From positions 93,015,591 through 93,079,590 of the forward strand of contig NW_023604295.1 in NCBI RefSeq assembly GCF_014898055.3: DNA of 64,000 nucleotides, in the 5' to 3' direction. Source of the stretch: Talpa occidentalis. Lineage: Eukaryota > Chordata > Mammalia > Eulipotyphla > Talpidae. Position numbers and translations under genes: made by a program. The notes under the pieces are model-generated. The model was not told the DNA's origin. It worked only from the letters and a program-made list of their open reading frames with translations, and searched no databases. Position 1 is the stretch's first letter, and every line of letters begins with the position of its first letter. Shown piece by piece: positions 34,477-46,849 of this stretch.

Positions 34477-36986
34477 AACCTGGATACAATAATAATTCAA
34501 TATGATTTTTCAGTCTCTTTTCAAGTATTGCCACTTGAAACATTTAATTTTATAATTGCCTGAAGACAATGTAGACCAAGACAATGTAGACCAAGATATG
34601 AACTAGTCACATTGTCAGTAAGTGCAGTCATTGGTTGGATATTTGTCAAGACATGGTTGTTCAAATTTCCATCCTGGATGCTTTTTGGCAAACTTGAATA
34701 GTTTTATTTTCTTCTGATCAGTGGACCCCTCTCAGCTTGCCTAAACATACCTGTATATCTGATGTCTGGACATGCCTGAGGGTGAAACCTCCATCTCCTC
34801 CAACACTGTTTGGCTTTATCCAGACTTAGGATTACTCCATTTTTGTTTTTCTTCTTTATATTGCTTTTCATTTCCCCCTTTTTGAGTGGAACATTTCCTC
34901 TGGAAAGCACTGATGATCAATTGGAGAAATCCCATGCTGTTGGGATAGATGAGTTCCAGGAAGTCATGTCCTTTTTAGGGAGGAAAATTCTAAAACTGAG
35001 ATAGTGGAGATGAGACCTATGATCTTAGGAACCATTTGAATAATGATAAAGTATTGGTGTCAATGCCACAGGAAGATCACAGGTGAATCAGTCTTTGCTG
35101 TGAAGGATGTCTCTCGAGGGTTTGTGGCTTAGTAAATGACTCCCAGTCTTTGCACCACCATGATCCTGGATTGTGTTGAATCCTTTGATAGTCAGTGTGA
35201 CTATTTTTTAATAATATAAAAATAATACATATAGTAATAATTATCAACCGAACTTTTTATAATCCTAATTTTAAAACTGACCCAGTTCTGGAGGGCACAA
35301 GCTGAAAATGTCAGAAAGTATAAAATTGAACCAACAGGGTACAAAACTGGAAGGACCCTTTAAAGGGTTGAATTTAAAAAGTTTAGAGGTTTTGAATTAT
35401 ACCTGTGATTTGTCTAAGTACAATGTTAAGCATTAAGAATGCCACAGTAAATATTGCATAATAATACAACTGTGTTTACTGAAAAGGAAATGGATTGTAA
35501 GCAGAATCAGTCACAATATTGCCAACAAAAGTAAAATATATTCTATAAATTTGGTGATTTTTTTTTATTATTCTGTTAGTACATTCTGTTAACAAAAAAC
35601 AGTTTTATAGGTCTGCTATGACAAACTGCACATATTTCTGTCATTCGAGTTATTTAAATATCAATGAAATAAAACAAGTCTGACTATATATACATTGTGT
35701 AAAAATCAAAATTACCCCCAAAGTAATAAATACCCCCCAAAGTAAAAATATGTCATAACACAAAGTATGCCAAGCCAAAAATACAAAGATCTAATTTCTC
35801 CATTGCTCCAATAATTTAACTTAAATTATGTCAGCACTAATACTATAGACATTTATAATAGAATAGCAAATAGCTCAATATAAATAAAAAACATAAAACA
35901 ACACAATTGATGGTTTTAGACACTTTTTAAGAATTTCTCACTCTTCCAAATCTTAATTTTCTTTGTCAATAAATTAAATGTGCATGTGCAATATATTAGA
36001 AATACACATGTGTGTATATACAGTTATCTATATATATACATATATATAAATTATATAAATTCCTGAATTATTTAAAGACCATTTACAATTTCAAAATTTC
36101 ATTCGAAACCAGTATATACTATTTTTCATGTTACATTTTTGTAACACTTATATAATGAAATTATGAATTAAAATGACAGAGCAATTCCTAGCTTAAAGTA
36201 CATGAAATAATACAATTTTAGCAATACTTTAAGTAAAGGTCACTAAAACATTATACCAGAACATCCACATTTTAGAAATTTCCATGTCAATTTCCATATG
36301 TTAATGTTAGTATCACTACTTACTTGGCCATGCCTCTGTTTCAACTCAACAAATAAAGAGGTAAACAATTAGTTTAACAGCTTTCTTGCCACAGGGAGAA
36401 AAAACAAATCTCTGGCAAAATTCCAATGTGTGATTTCTGGAAACATCTCAGAGTTGCTAAGTGAAATAACTTAGAATTTGATTTAGGGAATTTTGTTAAA
36501 AAATATTAAAAGATTTTGGATACTTGATCAAAAAGTGATCATAGATGGTTACAAAAAAATACATAGTTATCTACTTAACCAAAGTGATAATGAATATTGA
36601 AAGATTTCAAGATGAAATATGAAAATTACACACTAAGTTTGCAAACAAAACTTAGCTCTCTTAAGACCAGGATAACTAACTTTACTTAAGTAATCAAAGC
36701 CCTGATGATAAAAATTACATGAACACATGAAATTATATTGATAACATAGTGTCTTTGAGTTTTCTAGGTAAACATAGGCAAGAAAAAATATTTTACAATA
36801 CCTAATCAAAAGTGAAAAACTTGTTACTTTTATTATATTGAATAAAATTGAGGTTTAATTTTAAATGATTATACTATTGATATTAAAATTTATTTTTAAA
36901 TATTATGACAAATGTATTAAACTTATCCAGCTTGACCATGTATAATTTATTTCTTCATGATCCCTTTTCCATGAACCTTTTATAAC
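34477..36986. other. AT-rich DNA, nothing recognised
   Basis: A 15-bp tandem duplication (AGACAATGTAGACCA type, about 34565-34595) and a TA-rich tract (36018-36055). Small open frames near 34700-35000 have no domain. Confidence 0.5.
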
Positions 36987-36992
36987 TTTTCT

Positions 36993-37002
<10 letters not shown>

Positions 37003-37039
<37 letters not shown>

Positions 37040-38855
37040 ATTAAATTTTATTTTTATATTCCCCCATACAATTGCAAACGCCCCATTCTGACCCCAATCC
37101 TTCCCCTCCCGCCCCCCACCCCCAAAAGTGTCTCTGGTTCATAGTTTTTTGTTGATTTTGATTTTCACTTTCTTATATTCATTTTCCTGGTCCCTTATTT
37201 AAGTTTTCTAGATTCCTGCTATGAGTGAGACCATCCGGTATTTTTCTTTTTCTTTTTGGCTTATTTCGCTGAGCATGATCCCTTCCAGTGCCATCCATGT
37301 TGCTGCAAATTGCATGTGTTTATCTTTTTTGAATGCTGAGTAATATTCCATGGTATATATGTACCACATCTTCTTGATCCAGTCATCTATTTTTGGGCAT
37401 TTGGGTTGTTTCCAAAGCTTAGCTATTGTAAACAGTGCTGCTATAAACATAGGAGTGCAGGTGCTCTTTGGAATTGATGTTTCTGTGTCCTTTGGGTAAA
37501 TACCTAGGAGTGGAATTGCTGGATCATATGGAAGCTCTATGTTTAGTAGGTCCAGAAATCTCCACACAGCTCTCCATAGTGGTTGGACCAGTTTGCACTC
37601 CCACCAACAGTGCACAAGAGTTCCTTTTTCTCCACATCCTCGCCAACATTTGTTGTTGCTAGTTTTTTTAATATGTGCCATTCTCACTGGTGTGAGATGG
37701 TATCTCATGGTAGTTTTGATTTGCATTTCCCTGATTACAAGTGATGTTGAACATTTTTTCATATGTCTGTTGGCCATTTGCATTTCCTCTTCAGAGAAGT
37801 TTCTTTTTAGCTCTTCTGCCCATTTTTTGACTGGATTATTTTCTTTGTTGTTGCTGAGTCTCATCAGCTCTTTGCAGATTTTTGTGATCAGTCCTTTATC
37901 ATTAGTGTTGGGTGCAAAAATGTTCTCCCAGTTGGTGGGGTTTCTCTTTGTTTTTGTTATTGTCTCTTTTGCTGTGCAGAAGCTCTTTAATTTGATGTAG
38001 TCCCAGCTGTTTATCTTTCTCTTCACTATCACTGCTTTGGGTGATGTGTCTGTAAAGATGTCTTTGATGTGCAAATCCCGTAGTGTTTCGCCTATATTTC
38101 CTTCTATGTATTTTATGGTTTCAGGTCTTATGTCTAGTTCTTTAATCCATTTTGAGTTGATTTTTGTGTATGGTGTGAGGTAGTGGTCAAGCTTCATTCT
38201 TTTGCATGTAGCGACCCAGTTTTCCCAGCACCATTTATTGAACAAACTTTCTTTGCTCCAATGCATAGTCTTCGCTCCTTTGTCAAAGATTAGTTGACCA
38301 TAAATCTGTGGTTTATTTCTGGATTTTCTATTCGATTCCATTGGTCTGTATGTCTGTTCTTGTTCCAATACCATGCAGTTTTGATGATTATGGCTTTGTA
38401 GTATAGTTTGAAGTCTGGGAGTGTGATGCCTCCATTTCCTTCTTTTTTTTTCAGTAGAGCTTTGGCTATTCGGGGTTTTTGGTGATTCCATATGAATTTC
38501 ATCAATAATTGTTCTATTTCTTTGAAGAATGCCATTGAGATTTTGATTGGAATGGCATTGAATCTGTATATTGCTTTTGGTAGGATGGCCATTTTAATAA
38601 TGTTTATTCTTCCAATCCATGAGCAGGGGATGTCTTTCCATTTCTTTGTGTCTTCTTCTATTTCTTTTAACAGTGTTTTATAGTTTTCTTTGTATAGGTC
38701 CTTTACCTCTTTTGTTAGATTTATTCCCAAATATTTGATTTTTTTTGTTTCGATAAAAGTGGCAGGATACAAAATCAACACGCAAAAGTCAGTAGCCTTC
38801 CTATACACAAACAATAAATCTGAAGAAGAAGAAATCAAAAAAAACACCCCTTTTA
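37003..38855 (-). mobile_element. Young L1 with 5' inversion (twin priming)
   Basis: 5'-truncated L1 on the minus strand: poly(T) at about 37003-37035 (the A-tail), 3' UTR to 37207, ORF2 up to about 38755. The next 100 bases (38756-38855) read ORF2 on the plus strand ('[11 protein letters not shown]'), the piece that should lie immediately upstream. A perfect 16-bp TSD (TTTTCTTTTACTTTTT, 36987-37002 and 38856-38871) flanks it. The inversion junction has 2-3 bases of overlap. Confidence 0.95.
37208..38755 (-). pseudogene. L1 ORF2 C-terminal half, one frameshift
   Basis: Codes for the ORF2p region from '[20 protein letters not shown]' just after the RT fingers/palm, through the Cys motif, to the natural stop after 'MVSLIAGI'. 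Two overlapping frames (38290-38847 and 37208-38491) meet near 38312. There 'CTGTGGTTTATT' replaces 'CTGTGGGTTTATT' of the copy at 50949, a one-base deletion. Apart from this it is little damaged, so the insertion is young. It has no endonuclease, no RT active site and no promoter. Confidence 0.93.
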
Positions 38856-38871
38856 TTTTCTTTTACTTTTT

Positions 38872-39402
38872 CATCATGTATGACGTCTTTCTTCTTAGTC
38901 TCAACTTAGAAAAAAAAAAATTCTTTATTTTACCTGGGCAAAAACACACCACTATTTCTACCACCATCACTTTTACTGAACACCTACTTTATTTTCTTTT
39001 GCCTACAGTGTTGTATATTTTTTATTTCTATTAACTTTACTTTTTTGTTAATTAAAATTCTTAATCCTAAAAATCATACCTACCTAAAGAAAATGAAAAG
39101 TAAGCAATTGTGAGCTATTATTATGCCAACATGGAAGATTTTCAAAATTTATAAAATGTGCATAGCCTCATAGTTTCAGTTCTCAAGGTAATGCGAGACA
39201 TGTTTATTAATAAATCCAAATTTCTTTAGTTCCCTTGCAATAAGAATTAAAAAGTAAAGCTGAATTTAGTAACAATGCTTTAATGAAATAAAGTAGATAT
39301 TCAGTGAATTTCTATCATTTAATTTGGCAAAAATTCAAGGATAAACATTACTAAATAAAGGTAAAACAACTTTTAGAAATGATTTTTAGGATCATAAAGT
39401 TA
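38872..39402. other. AT-rich DNA, nothing recognised
   Basis: No gene, no named repeat. Confidence 0.5.
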
Positions 39403-39437
39403 ACTTATGTAATGAAATTATGAATTAAAATGACAGA

Positions 39438-39535
39438 ACTGCCTGTTCTGTTCCCCGCGCTGTCTCTGGTGAATACTCTCACCCTCCAGAGCATCTGGCC
39501 TGTACCCTGGTTCTTAAATAAATAAATCTAATAAA
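39438..39535 (+). mobile_element. SINE 3' half, 5' truncated
   Basis: Starts at CTGCCTGTTCTGTTCCCCGC and runs to the AAATAAATAAATC tail. The tRNA head is missing and I find no TSD. It abuts a 35-bp sequence also found at 36146-36180. Confidence 0.9.
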
Positions 39536-39544
39536 AAAAGAAAG

Positions 39545-39992
39545 TGTAGGGTCAGGAAAGGACACTGAGCAGGTTTTCTATGATCCAGCAGACCGGGTAA
39601 AGGAGGAGTCAGAGTCCTCAGTGGTTTTTTGCAGGTCTTTTATTGGGGTTCACCAGGCATATGGCAGGCAGGAGTGCTGGGGGACCGGGAGGCTGGCAGT
39701 CATCCCAGCCCCCAGCAAATCCTCACTCTATCTGGGCTCTCTGGCATTCTCTCTGCTTCTCTGCTCTCTTTCGGCTTCTACGCGTCTTCTTGGCTTCTCT
39801 TTTGGCTTCTCCTGGCGTCTTCATGACGCCGCCCTTAAAAGCCCAGTCTTAGCCCAGGTGAATCCCATCTACCTCTGCCCACACCCTACTCCAGGTGCCC
39901 GCCATCAGGCATGCATTCAGGACCGCAAGGATATATCTTCTATCCTGATGGCGGGAGGGCAGAAAAGCCTGACATTTTTTCCTTACCCTACA
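39545..39992 (-). mobile_element. Solo LTR of an endogenous retrovirus
   Basis: 448 bp with a perfect 8-bp terminal inverted repeat (TGTAGGGT...ACCCTACA) and a 5-bp TSD (GAAAG, 39540-39544 and 39993-39997). On the minus strand there is a TATA-like TTTTAAGG (39835-39842) and an AATAAA signal (39638-39643), giving U3 of about 350 bp and U5 of about 80 bp. It is GC-rich in AT-rich surroundings. No internal viral sequence remains, as expected for a solo LTR formed by recombination. The plus-strand open frame of 126 codons here is antisense to the LTR and I give it no function. The class is uncertain; a 5-bp TSD is seen in several. Confidence 0.87.
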
Positions 39993-40199
39993 GAAAGATA
40001 AAGAGAAAGGGGGAAAAAATTGTCTCACATAACAGTCTGAACTTCATCAATGATGAACATATTAAATGCAGGAGAAATCACCTTCACAATCCAAAGCTGA
40101 GGGGATATGACTAAGCACAATGGACTTCTTTGGAGAGACCATCTATTTATTGAATAGTTTGCAGTAGCATGTAAGTGCTGTTCTGGATCTTGCCAACAT

Positions 40200-41640
40200 G
40201 GCTAAGAACTGTAGATCAAGAAACCAAAGTCTGATTGGCCCCAGCACAATAGTGGTAGAGGATTTAACACCCCATTTATATCAATAGGTGGATCAACAAC
40301 AACAACACTGAAATCAACAAGGAAATAGTAGCAATAAATGAGGAATTAAACCAGATGGGCTTCCGAGACATTAATAAAGCAATACATCTCAAAAATGCTG
40401 AGTACACACTTCTCAAGTATGCATGGAACATTTTCCAAGATAGATTACATGTTGGCTCACAAAACAAGTGTCAACAAATTCATGAATATTGAAATCATAT
40501 CCAGTATCTTCTATGATCACAATGGTATCAAACCAGAATCTATAACAAAGAGGAATTAATAAACAAGATCTAATATATGGAGAGAAAAATATAAAAGGAA
40601 TCCAAATTGGAATAGAAGAAATAAAACTATCACTATTTGCAGATAACCTATTAATAAACATAAAAATCCCTGAAAAATCAACTAAATGAACTGTGAGAAT
40701 AAATCAGTATAGCAAAATGTCACAATACAAAAATCAACATACAAAAGCCTGTTGTTTCTTATATGCAAATAATGAGCTAGAAGAGTATAAGAAATATATA
40801 CAATAGCATCAAAAATTATTAAACACTGGGCCTCCCTGGTGGCGCAAGGGGTTAAGATGCAACCTATGGAGCCACTGCAGCACGAGTTTTATCCCCAGCC
40901 AGGGAGCTGCCCACATGGTGCAGCAGACCTCTTCTGACTCACCTGCTGCTCCCCTCAGCGGTGTATTTCCGTCAATCTGCCTGTCCTTTTCTGCACTCTG
41001 TCTCTGGTGAATACTCTCACCCCCACACTTCTGGCCTGTACCCCAGTTTTGTATGCATAAATAAATAAATATTTTAAAAAAATTAAACATCTAGGAATAA
41101 ACCTAACAAAGGAGGCAAAAGACCTAGCCATTCAATGAAAACTATAATTTATATATTATATATTATATTATATATACTATATATATTATATATAGTGTAT
41201 ATATATGTTATGTACTGGAAATAGAAGTCACAAGGAAAAAGGAAGATATTACATATCATGATTCAGAAGAAATAATACATTTAAAATGACCTTCTTACCC
41301 AAGTAATATATAGATTCAATACAGTCCTATAAAAGTTCCCATGGCACTCTTCAAAGAGATAAAGCAAACATTGTTAAAATTTATATGGAACGACTAAAGA
41401 CCCTGAATAAACAAAGCAATATTGACAAAAAAGAATACAGACATCATACTCCTGAATTTCAAACTATACTATAAGGTTTCAGTAATAAAAATAGTATGTT
41501 TTTGGAATAAAAATAGACACACAGAGCACATCCTTATTTTCTGGTACAATATGATACTCCAAATTCATCTTGATTTCCTTCACAACTCTAGGAATGAGCC
41601 ATTTTTCCCCTGACCAGTGATTTATTTCAGTAGATAAAAA
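40200..41640 (+). repeat. Old L1 ORF2 (endonuclease end and RT), interrupted
   Basis: Decayed sense ORF2: 'CATGGAACATTTTCCAAGAT', 'GATCACAATGGTATCAAACC', an RT-site remnant 'CTATTTGCAGATAAC' (active-site Asp changed to Asn), 'AATCAACATACAAAAGCCT', and 'GACATCATACTCCTGAATTT'. A SINE (40829-41080) and a TA-rich tract (41142-41210) interrupt it. Confidence 0.75.
40829..41080 (+). mobile_element. tRNA-derived SINE, old group
   Basis: Head GGGCCTCCCTGGTGGCGCAA, B-box AGTTTTATCCCC, tail CATAAATAAATAAAT. 'ATTAAACA' lies on both sides. Confidence 0.94.
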
Positions 41641-42003
41641 AAATATTTAGAAGAAAATACAGATTTTCTATATATGTTCATTACTAAGGGATAGCCCTGC
41701 TACCAAGCAGAGCTTGGGACACATACAGAGACACACATTGGTACATAAGTTATGCATATATGTATATACTTTATTCATATAAAAATGTTAACTTATATTT
41801 TATATAAAGTCATGAGTTAGTTCACATGCTGCCAGTTCAGTATCACAACACAGAGAATGTGCTAATTTTATCTACTTCCATATTTATAATTCCCTTCTTT
41901 TACGACAGAAATCATCACCTATTATTCATCATGTGTTTGGTTTTTTTTTTGTTCAATTTCCTATAAGAGCACAATCTTTCCTTCCTACAAAATTGCTTCT
42001 CCT
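41641..42003. other. AT-rich DNA, nothing recognised
   Basis: No gene or repeat seen. Confidence 0.5.
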
Positions 42004-42278
42004 TGGCCTCCCTGGTAGTGCAAGGGGTTAAGTCTCAGTACTATAAAGCTACCGGCAGCCGTTGCAACACTAGTTCCATCCCCAGCCAGGGAAATAACCC
42101 ATATGGCACAGGAGACCTCTCCTATCTTGCCCGCTGCTCCCCTCAGCAGTGTTTTTCAGTTGATTTGCCTGTTCTGCTCCCCACTCTGTCTCTGATGAAA
42201 CCTCTCAACCCCTGCACCTCTAGCCTACATGCCAGCTCTTATATGCATAAATAAATAAAATTTAAAAATCTTTGAAAA
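42004..42278 (+). mobile_element. tRNA-derived SINE, old group
   Basis: Head GGCCTCCCTGGTAGTGCAAG, B-box AGTTCCATCCCC, tail CATAAATAAATAAAAT. 'TGCTTCT' is repeated at both flanks. Confidence 0.93.
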
Positions 42279-42779
42279 AAACCTGCTTCTTCATACAGAT
42301 GCATTCCTTATCTTACTTGGATTAACAAATTCTATGACAGCCTGGAAAAGTCAGGTTCAAAATATAAAGTTACAGAGATATTTTTGACAAAATAATATTT
42401 AATGCAGCATGTCATAAACATTCAATTGTCATAACTTTCACATTTGTAATTAAAATATACAATTCTATGTGTTATCTCTCGCTTTCTCATCTATCTATAT
42501 CTATTCAGTTTTCCCCATGTTAACTGTTTAAATACTTGACTAATTATTAAGTAACTAGATCATTGCTAAGTATGTACACTAGACTATGATTCTAAAGAGA
42601 AAAAACCAGCAGCAAAAAAACACATGTACACAGGAACAATTTTATGTAAAAGAAGGCAGTTTCTACAAATGTGAGGTCTTTTTAGATATTTCATAATTTC
42701 TAAAGATGTCTTACTCTGTTGTTTTAACATATATTAAGTTGATAAAATAATTATAGCAATGCAAATCATGTATTAAAAT
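42279..42779. other. AT-rich DNA, nothing recognised
   Basis: No gene or repeat seen. Confidence 0.5.
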
Positions 42780-43044
42780 GCTTTTTTAAAGATTCATTCT
42801 ATTTATTTATGCATATAAGAACCAGGGTGTTGACCAGATGTGGGGTGGGGTGAGAGGATTCACCAGAGAGTGAGGAGCAGAACAGGCAGATCTACTGAAA
42901 TAAATTGCTGAAGGAAGCAGAAGGCAAGACAGGAGAGGTCCACTGTGCCATGTTGATCACCTCCCTGGACAAGGATGGAATTCATGCTGCAGTGGCTTGG
43001 TGATAGCACTGAGACTTTAACCTGTGCCACCCAGGGAGGTCCCT
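42780..43044 (-). mobile_element. tRNA-derived SINE, old group
   Basis: Antisense copy ending CACCCAGGGAGGTCC. 'TATTAAAAT' lies on both sides. Several small deletions. Confidence 0.92.
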
Positions 43045-45080
43045 ATATTAAAATTATTAAGAAAAATACATTTTCATGTAGTTTTAAAATTATAAAAGAC
43101 ACCAAAATTCACTAAGATTTGTGACAGAAAGATAAAAATAAGTTAAACATAGCTTGCTATAAGAATTTGCATTCTACTATGCAAGGCAGAAAGTAAATAG
43201 ATCATTAAAAATCAATACAAGACTTTGAAAAATTGTGATAAAGTAATTGAGGGAAAAAAAGGAATAATCATGACCTTTGAGATAATATTTTCTCTTATTA
43301 GTTTTTCAGTGAATCTATCTAAGATTGAGAAATTCTAAATGACTTTCCCATAATCCCAATTATTCAATGCTAGATTTAGGACTGGAACAAATTCTTTCCT
43401 ATGATGCTATATCATAGGAAGTTTAACAGCAGATACCTTTCAGATATGAACTATGTCAGGATGTAGTCAATGTTAAACCAAATGAAAGCACTTCACAAAC
43501 AAAATTATAAAATGCTCAGTCGATCTCTCACACCTACTAGTTTTATTCTTTTTATTGTACTCAAAATATGGAAATATAAGTAATGTGAATATATGTTTAC
43601 ACACATATACACGTACCCATATATATGTAAGTACATATGCATACACACATACACACCCAAACTATACCCTGAAGATAATGAAGAACTGGCTTGCAGCAAA
43701 AAATTTAGTAATAAAGGAATTCAACTTGTGCACACTCAGCATATCCCCATCTGAGATGTTAGTGAGGTAGAAAATTAAAAGAAATAACAACATGTGGATA
43801 TTGCAATGTTTTCTAATCCCTTTAGTGCTTCAGTGATTTCTTTTTCCTATCCTCATTAAATAATATTTATTATACTGTTGATATAAACATTCATCATAAC
43901 GCAAGTGAGAATATTAATTCCTACTGACTCCTTTGCTCAACTGACACCCACAAGAGAACATTTATGGAGATTGATTTTTACTTTAATAAATGTCTATAAT
44001 TAAAGACTTCAAATCTTATTTTAAAAATTGTAATAAATTTCTATAAGTTTTAAAAGTAGTTTATTTTATCTTCAGTGAGTTCCTTATAAGCATTTAGCTC
44101 AATGCCAGTGGGATCAAAAACAAAAATGGAGCAGGAATAAAGCCAAATTGAGATTGCATGGATGTTTAGAAGTGGGGTTGGAAGACTTAAGTCTTTTCCA
44201 CTAAGTCCAACTTTTCTAAAACTACTATATGGCCATAAATTCCCCAACCAGGTTCATAAGTGACACACCATTAGTGGTCAGATTTAGAAAACTCAAACAT
44301 AAATATCTGCTACAAAACTATGGTTATGGTTATAGTCCAGCATATTTTGAGCAGAAGATGATGATGCATGCAAATTAGCAGCAATAAAAAATCAGATTTT
44401 AGATTTATTAAAGCAAGTGCCATATTTTATTGCTTAGTTGGCTACTTTTCAAATTTCACAACTGCCTAAGTAGTTCATATAATCTAAAAAAGTTAAACCA
44501 TAACAATCAAGGTCAAGCAGCATAGCAACATTCAAGTAATAAATAAGGTTTCCTTCAAAAAATGTTACAGAAAAAGAATAAATAAATGAGTTGCCACTAG
44601 GATATATAGCAAAGCTCTACCTTTGATGGTAGTTCTTAGTTATTGTGATGTAACACTATTGTTTTTGCCTAGTTAGGGAAGGGAGAGGAGGGAAAACATT
44701 GGGTGGAGGAGGGAGGGAGAATGGAAAATAGGAAAAGTTCATTTTTTTTCAAGTTTCTCTTTTCTAAGACTCCAGTCAGAAATTAGTCACATTCTATGTG
44801 TTCTTTGGAGGAATTCTATTCATGTGCTTCCTTTTAAGGATATGAAATAACCAAATAAAAGAAACTGTTCTTAATTTTGATTAAAAGTAATAATAGAACC
44901 ATAACAAATTGTTTCTAAGTCCCATTGAAGAACTGAACTAGAAAATGAGAAACATATATTCAATAAGACACAAGATTTCACACATTAAAATTGGTAAACA
45001 ACGTATCATATAGAATGTTCTATTCAGTTTATGAAAAAAATACGTGGCACTCTCAATGTGAGCATCAAGATAATATGTAA
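43045..45080. other. AT-rich DNA, one possible MIR
   Basis: MIR-like words at 43330-43400 ('ATGACTTTCCCATAATCCCA', 'TGCTAGATTTAGGACTGGAA'). A CA/TA-rich tract lies at 43595-43660. No genes. Confidence 0.45.
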
Positions 45081-45348
45081 TGGGCCGCCCCTGGTGGCGC
45101 AGGTGGTTGAGCGCCACGCTGTGAAGCTGTCCACAGCCTCTGCAGTGCCAGTTCGATCCCTGCCGGCCAGCGAGGGTCCTACATGGCACAGCAGACCTCT
45201 CCTGTCTCGCGCACTGCTCCCCTCAGCAGTGTATTTTGTCAGTCTGCCTGTTCTGTTCCCTGCTCTGTCTCTGGTGAATCCTCTCACTCTTCAGCAAATC
45301 TGGCCTGTACACCGGTTCTTGTATAAATAAATAAATTTAAAAAAAAAA
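45081..45348 (+). mobile_element. tRNA-derived SINE
   Basis: Head GGGCCGCCCCTGGTGGCGCA, B-box AGTTCGATCCC, tail ATAAATAAATAAATTT. Good preservation of the head. Confidence 0.95.
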
Positions 45349-45843
45349 GTTAATACGTGTTTATATAATATGCAAGCGCATGGGTAATATGTAAGTGTGA
45401 GTGTATCTATTATATAAATGGGTATAAATCTAGGAAAACTGAAATCTTCACTTATTTCTTGTTTGCTTCATTGCTATTACTTTTTAAATGGCCATAGTTA
45501 ATAAGGTATTTATTTTCCTTTCATTGCCAGTTAATCATAGTTGGATCTTGGAGGTTTAGCATATTTGTTTGTCGGGATACATTCTCATTCAGGCTTAAGC
45601 ACAATTCTATCTCCCTATCTTCTCTGTCCAAAATAACCAATGTTCCAAATCCCATTTTTTTGGCATTTCTTTTTATATAGTATATATTCAACCTCTTTGT
45701 GTAATGTAAGCTGTTTGTGATTTTACAAAAATAAAAACATGCTATATATGTTATATTTTAGTACTATAATTTTAGTACTATAATCACCTTGTAGTGGCAA
45801 AATAAGGACCTGTGAAACTATATTTCTCTATGAGAGGAAAGAA
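45349..45843. other. AT-rich DNA, nothing recognised
   Basis: A 15-bp tandem repeat of ATTTTAGTACTATAA type at about 45756-45783. No gene. Confidence 0.5.
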
Positions 45844-45859
45844 AACAATAGAATATTTT

Positions 45860-46148
45860 CTTTATTTATTTATTTATTTATATATTTATTTATTTATTTA
45901 TACAAGCACTGGGTACAGTCAGAAGCACGGGAGGATGAGAGAATTCACCAGAGCCAGAGTGGGGAGCAGAGCAGGCAGAAGGACCGAAATACACTGCTGA
46001 GGGGAGAAGCGGGCAGCAGGAAAGTTCTGTGCGCCATGCAGGACCCTCCTCCAGTGGTCGGGGTGCAGCCAGGGATGGAACCGGTGCCACGGAAGCTTCA
46101 GGCAGCTTCGCAACCCAGCGCTCAACCACTGCGCCACCGGGGAGGTCC
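45860..46148 (-). mobile_element. tRNA-derived SINE, young GC-rich copy
   Basis: Antisense copy with a (TTTA)n tail complement and a perfect 16-bp TSD (AACAATAGAATATTTT, 45844-45859 and 46149-46164). Confidence 0.97.
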
Positions 46149-46270
46149 AACAATAGAATATTTTTAATCACTATTTTCAGAATTCTAAAAGTAAACAAAT
46201 ATGTTTGCATCAAACCATGTGTTTATTCAAGAAAAAATATATGGGAAAACAATGAGTTTGATGCCATTTT

Positions 46271-46532
46271 TTTAAGATTTATTTATTTTTTATTTGTACA
46301 AGCATTGGGTACAGTCAGAAGCGCGGGAGGGTGAGAGGATTCACCAGAGCCAGAGCAGGGAGCAGAGCAGGCAGACTGACGAAGTACACTGCCAAGGGGA
46401 GCAGCAGGCAGCAGGAGAGGTCTGCGTGCCATGTGGGACCCTCACCCGGTGGCCAGGGATCGAACTGGCGCTGCAGGGGCTGCAGGTAGCTTCACAACCC
46501 AGTGCTTAACCACTGCGCCACCAGAAAGGCCC
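46271..46532 (-). mobile_element. tRNA-derived SINE, young group
   Basis: Antisense copy with a perfect 12-bp TSD (TGATGCCATTTT, 46259-46270 and 46533-46544). Only about 120 bp from the previous SINE, same orientation. Confidence 0.96.
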
Positions 46533-46849
46533 TGATGCCATTTTATTTAAAACTGCCCCAACTCTTTACTTTATCTGTAAACAGTAGCCTTACAAGGATG
46601 TAGCTATGTGACAATGACACTGGAGGACCTCAGTGGGCTTGGAGAACCTCAAAGCTCTGTTGTCAAAGTGTTATTACTTTATCTGGAAGCATCTTGGGAG
46701 AAAAAAAAATATTAATAGATTATTTCTTTGTTTGTTTTGATTCAGAGCACACTCAGTGGAAAATGCCCTATCCCCAGGAAATTTGCCAAAAACAATCAGC
46801 AGCAACTATTTGCCATCACAGATGTCTAAAGTGGCGATACAAGTTGGGG

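Noticed and set aside
39621..40001. 126-codon plus-strand open frame
   Set aside because: It lies antisense across a solo LTR with clear ends and TSD. No protein family recognised.
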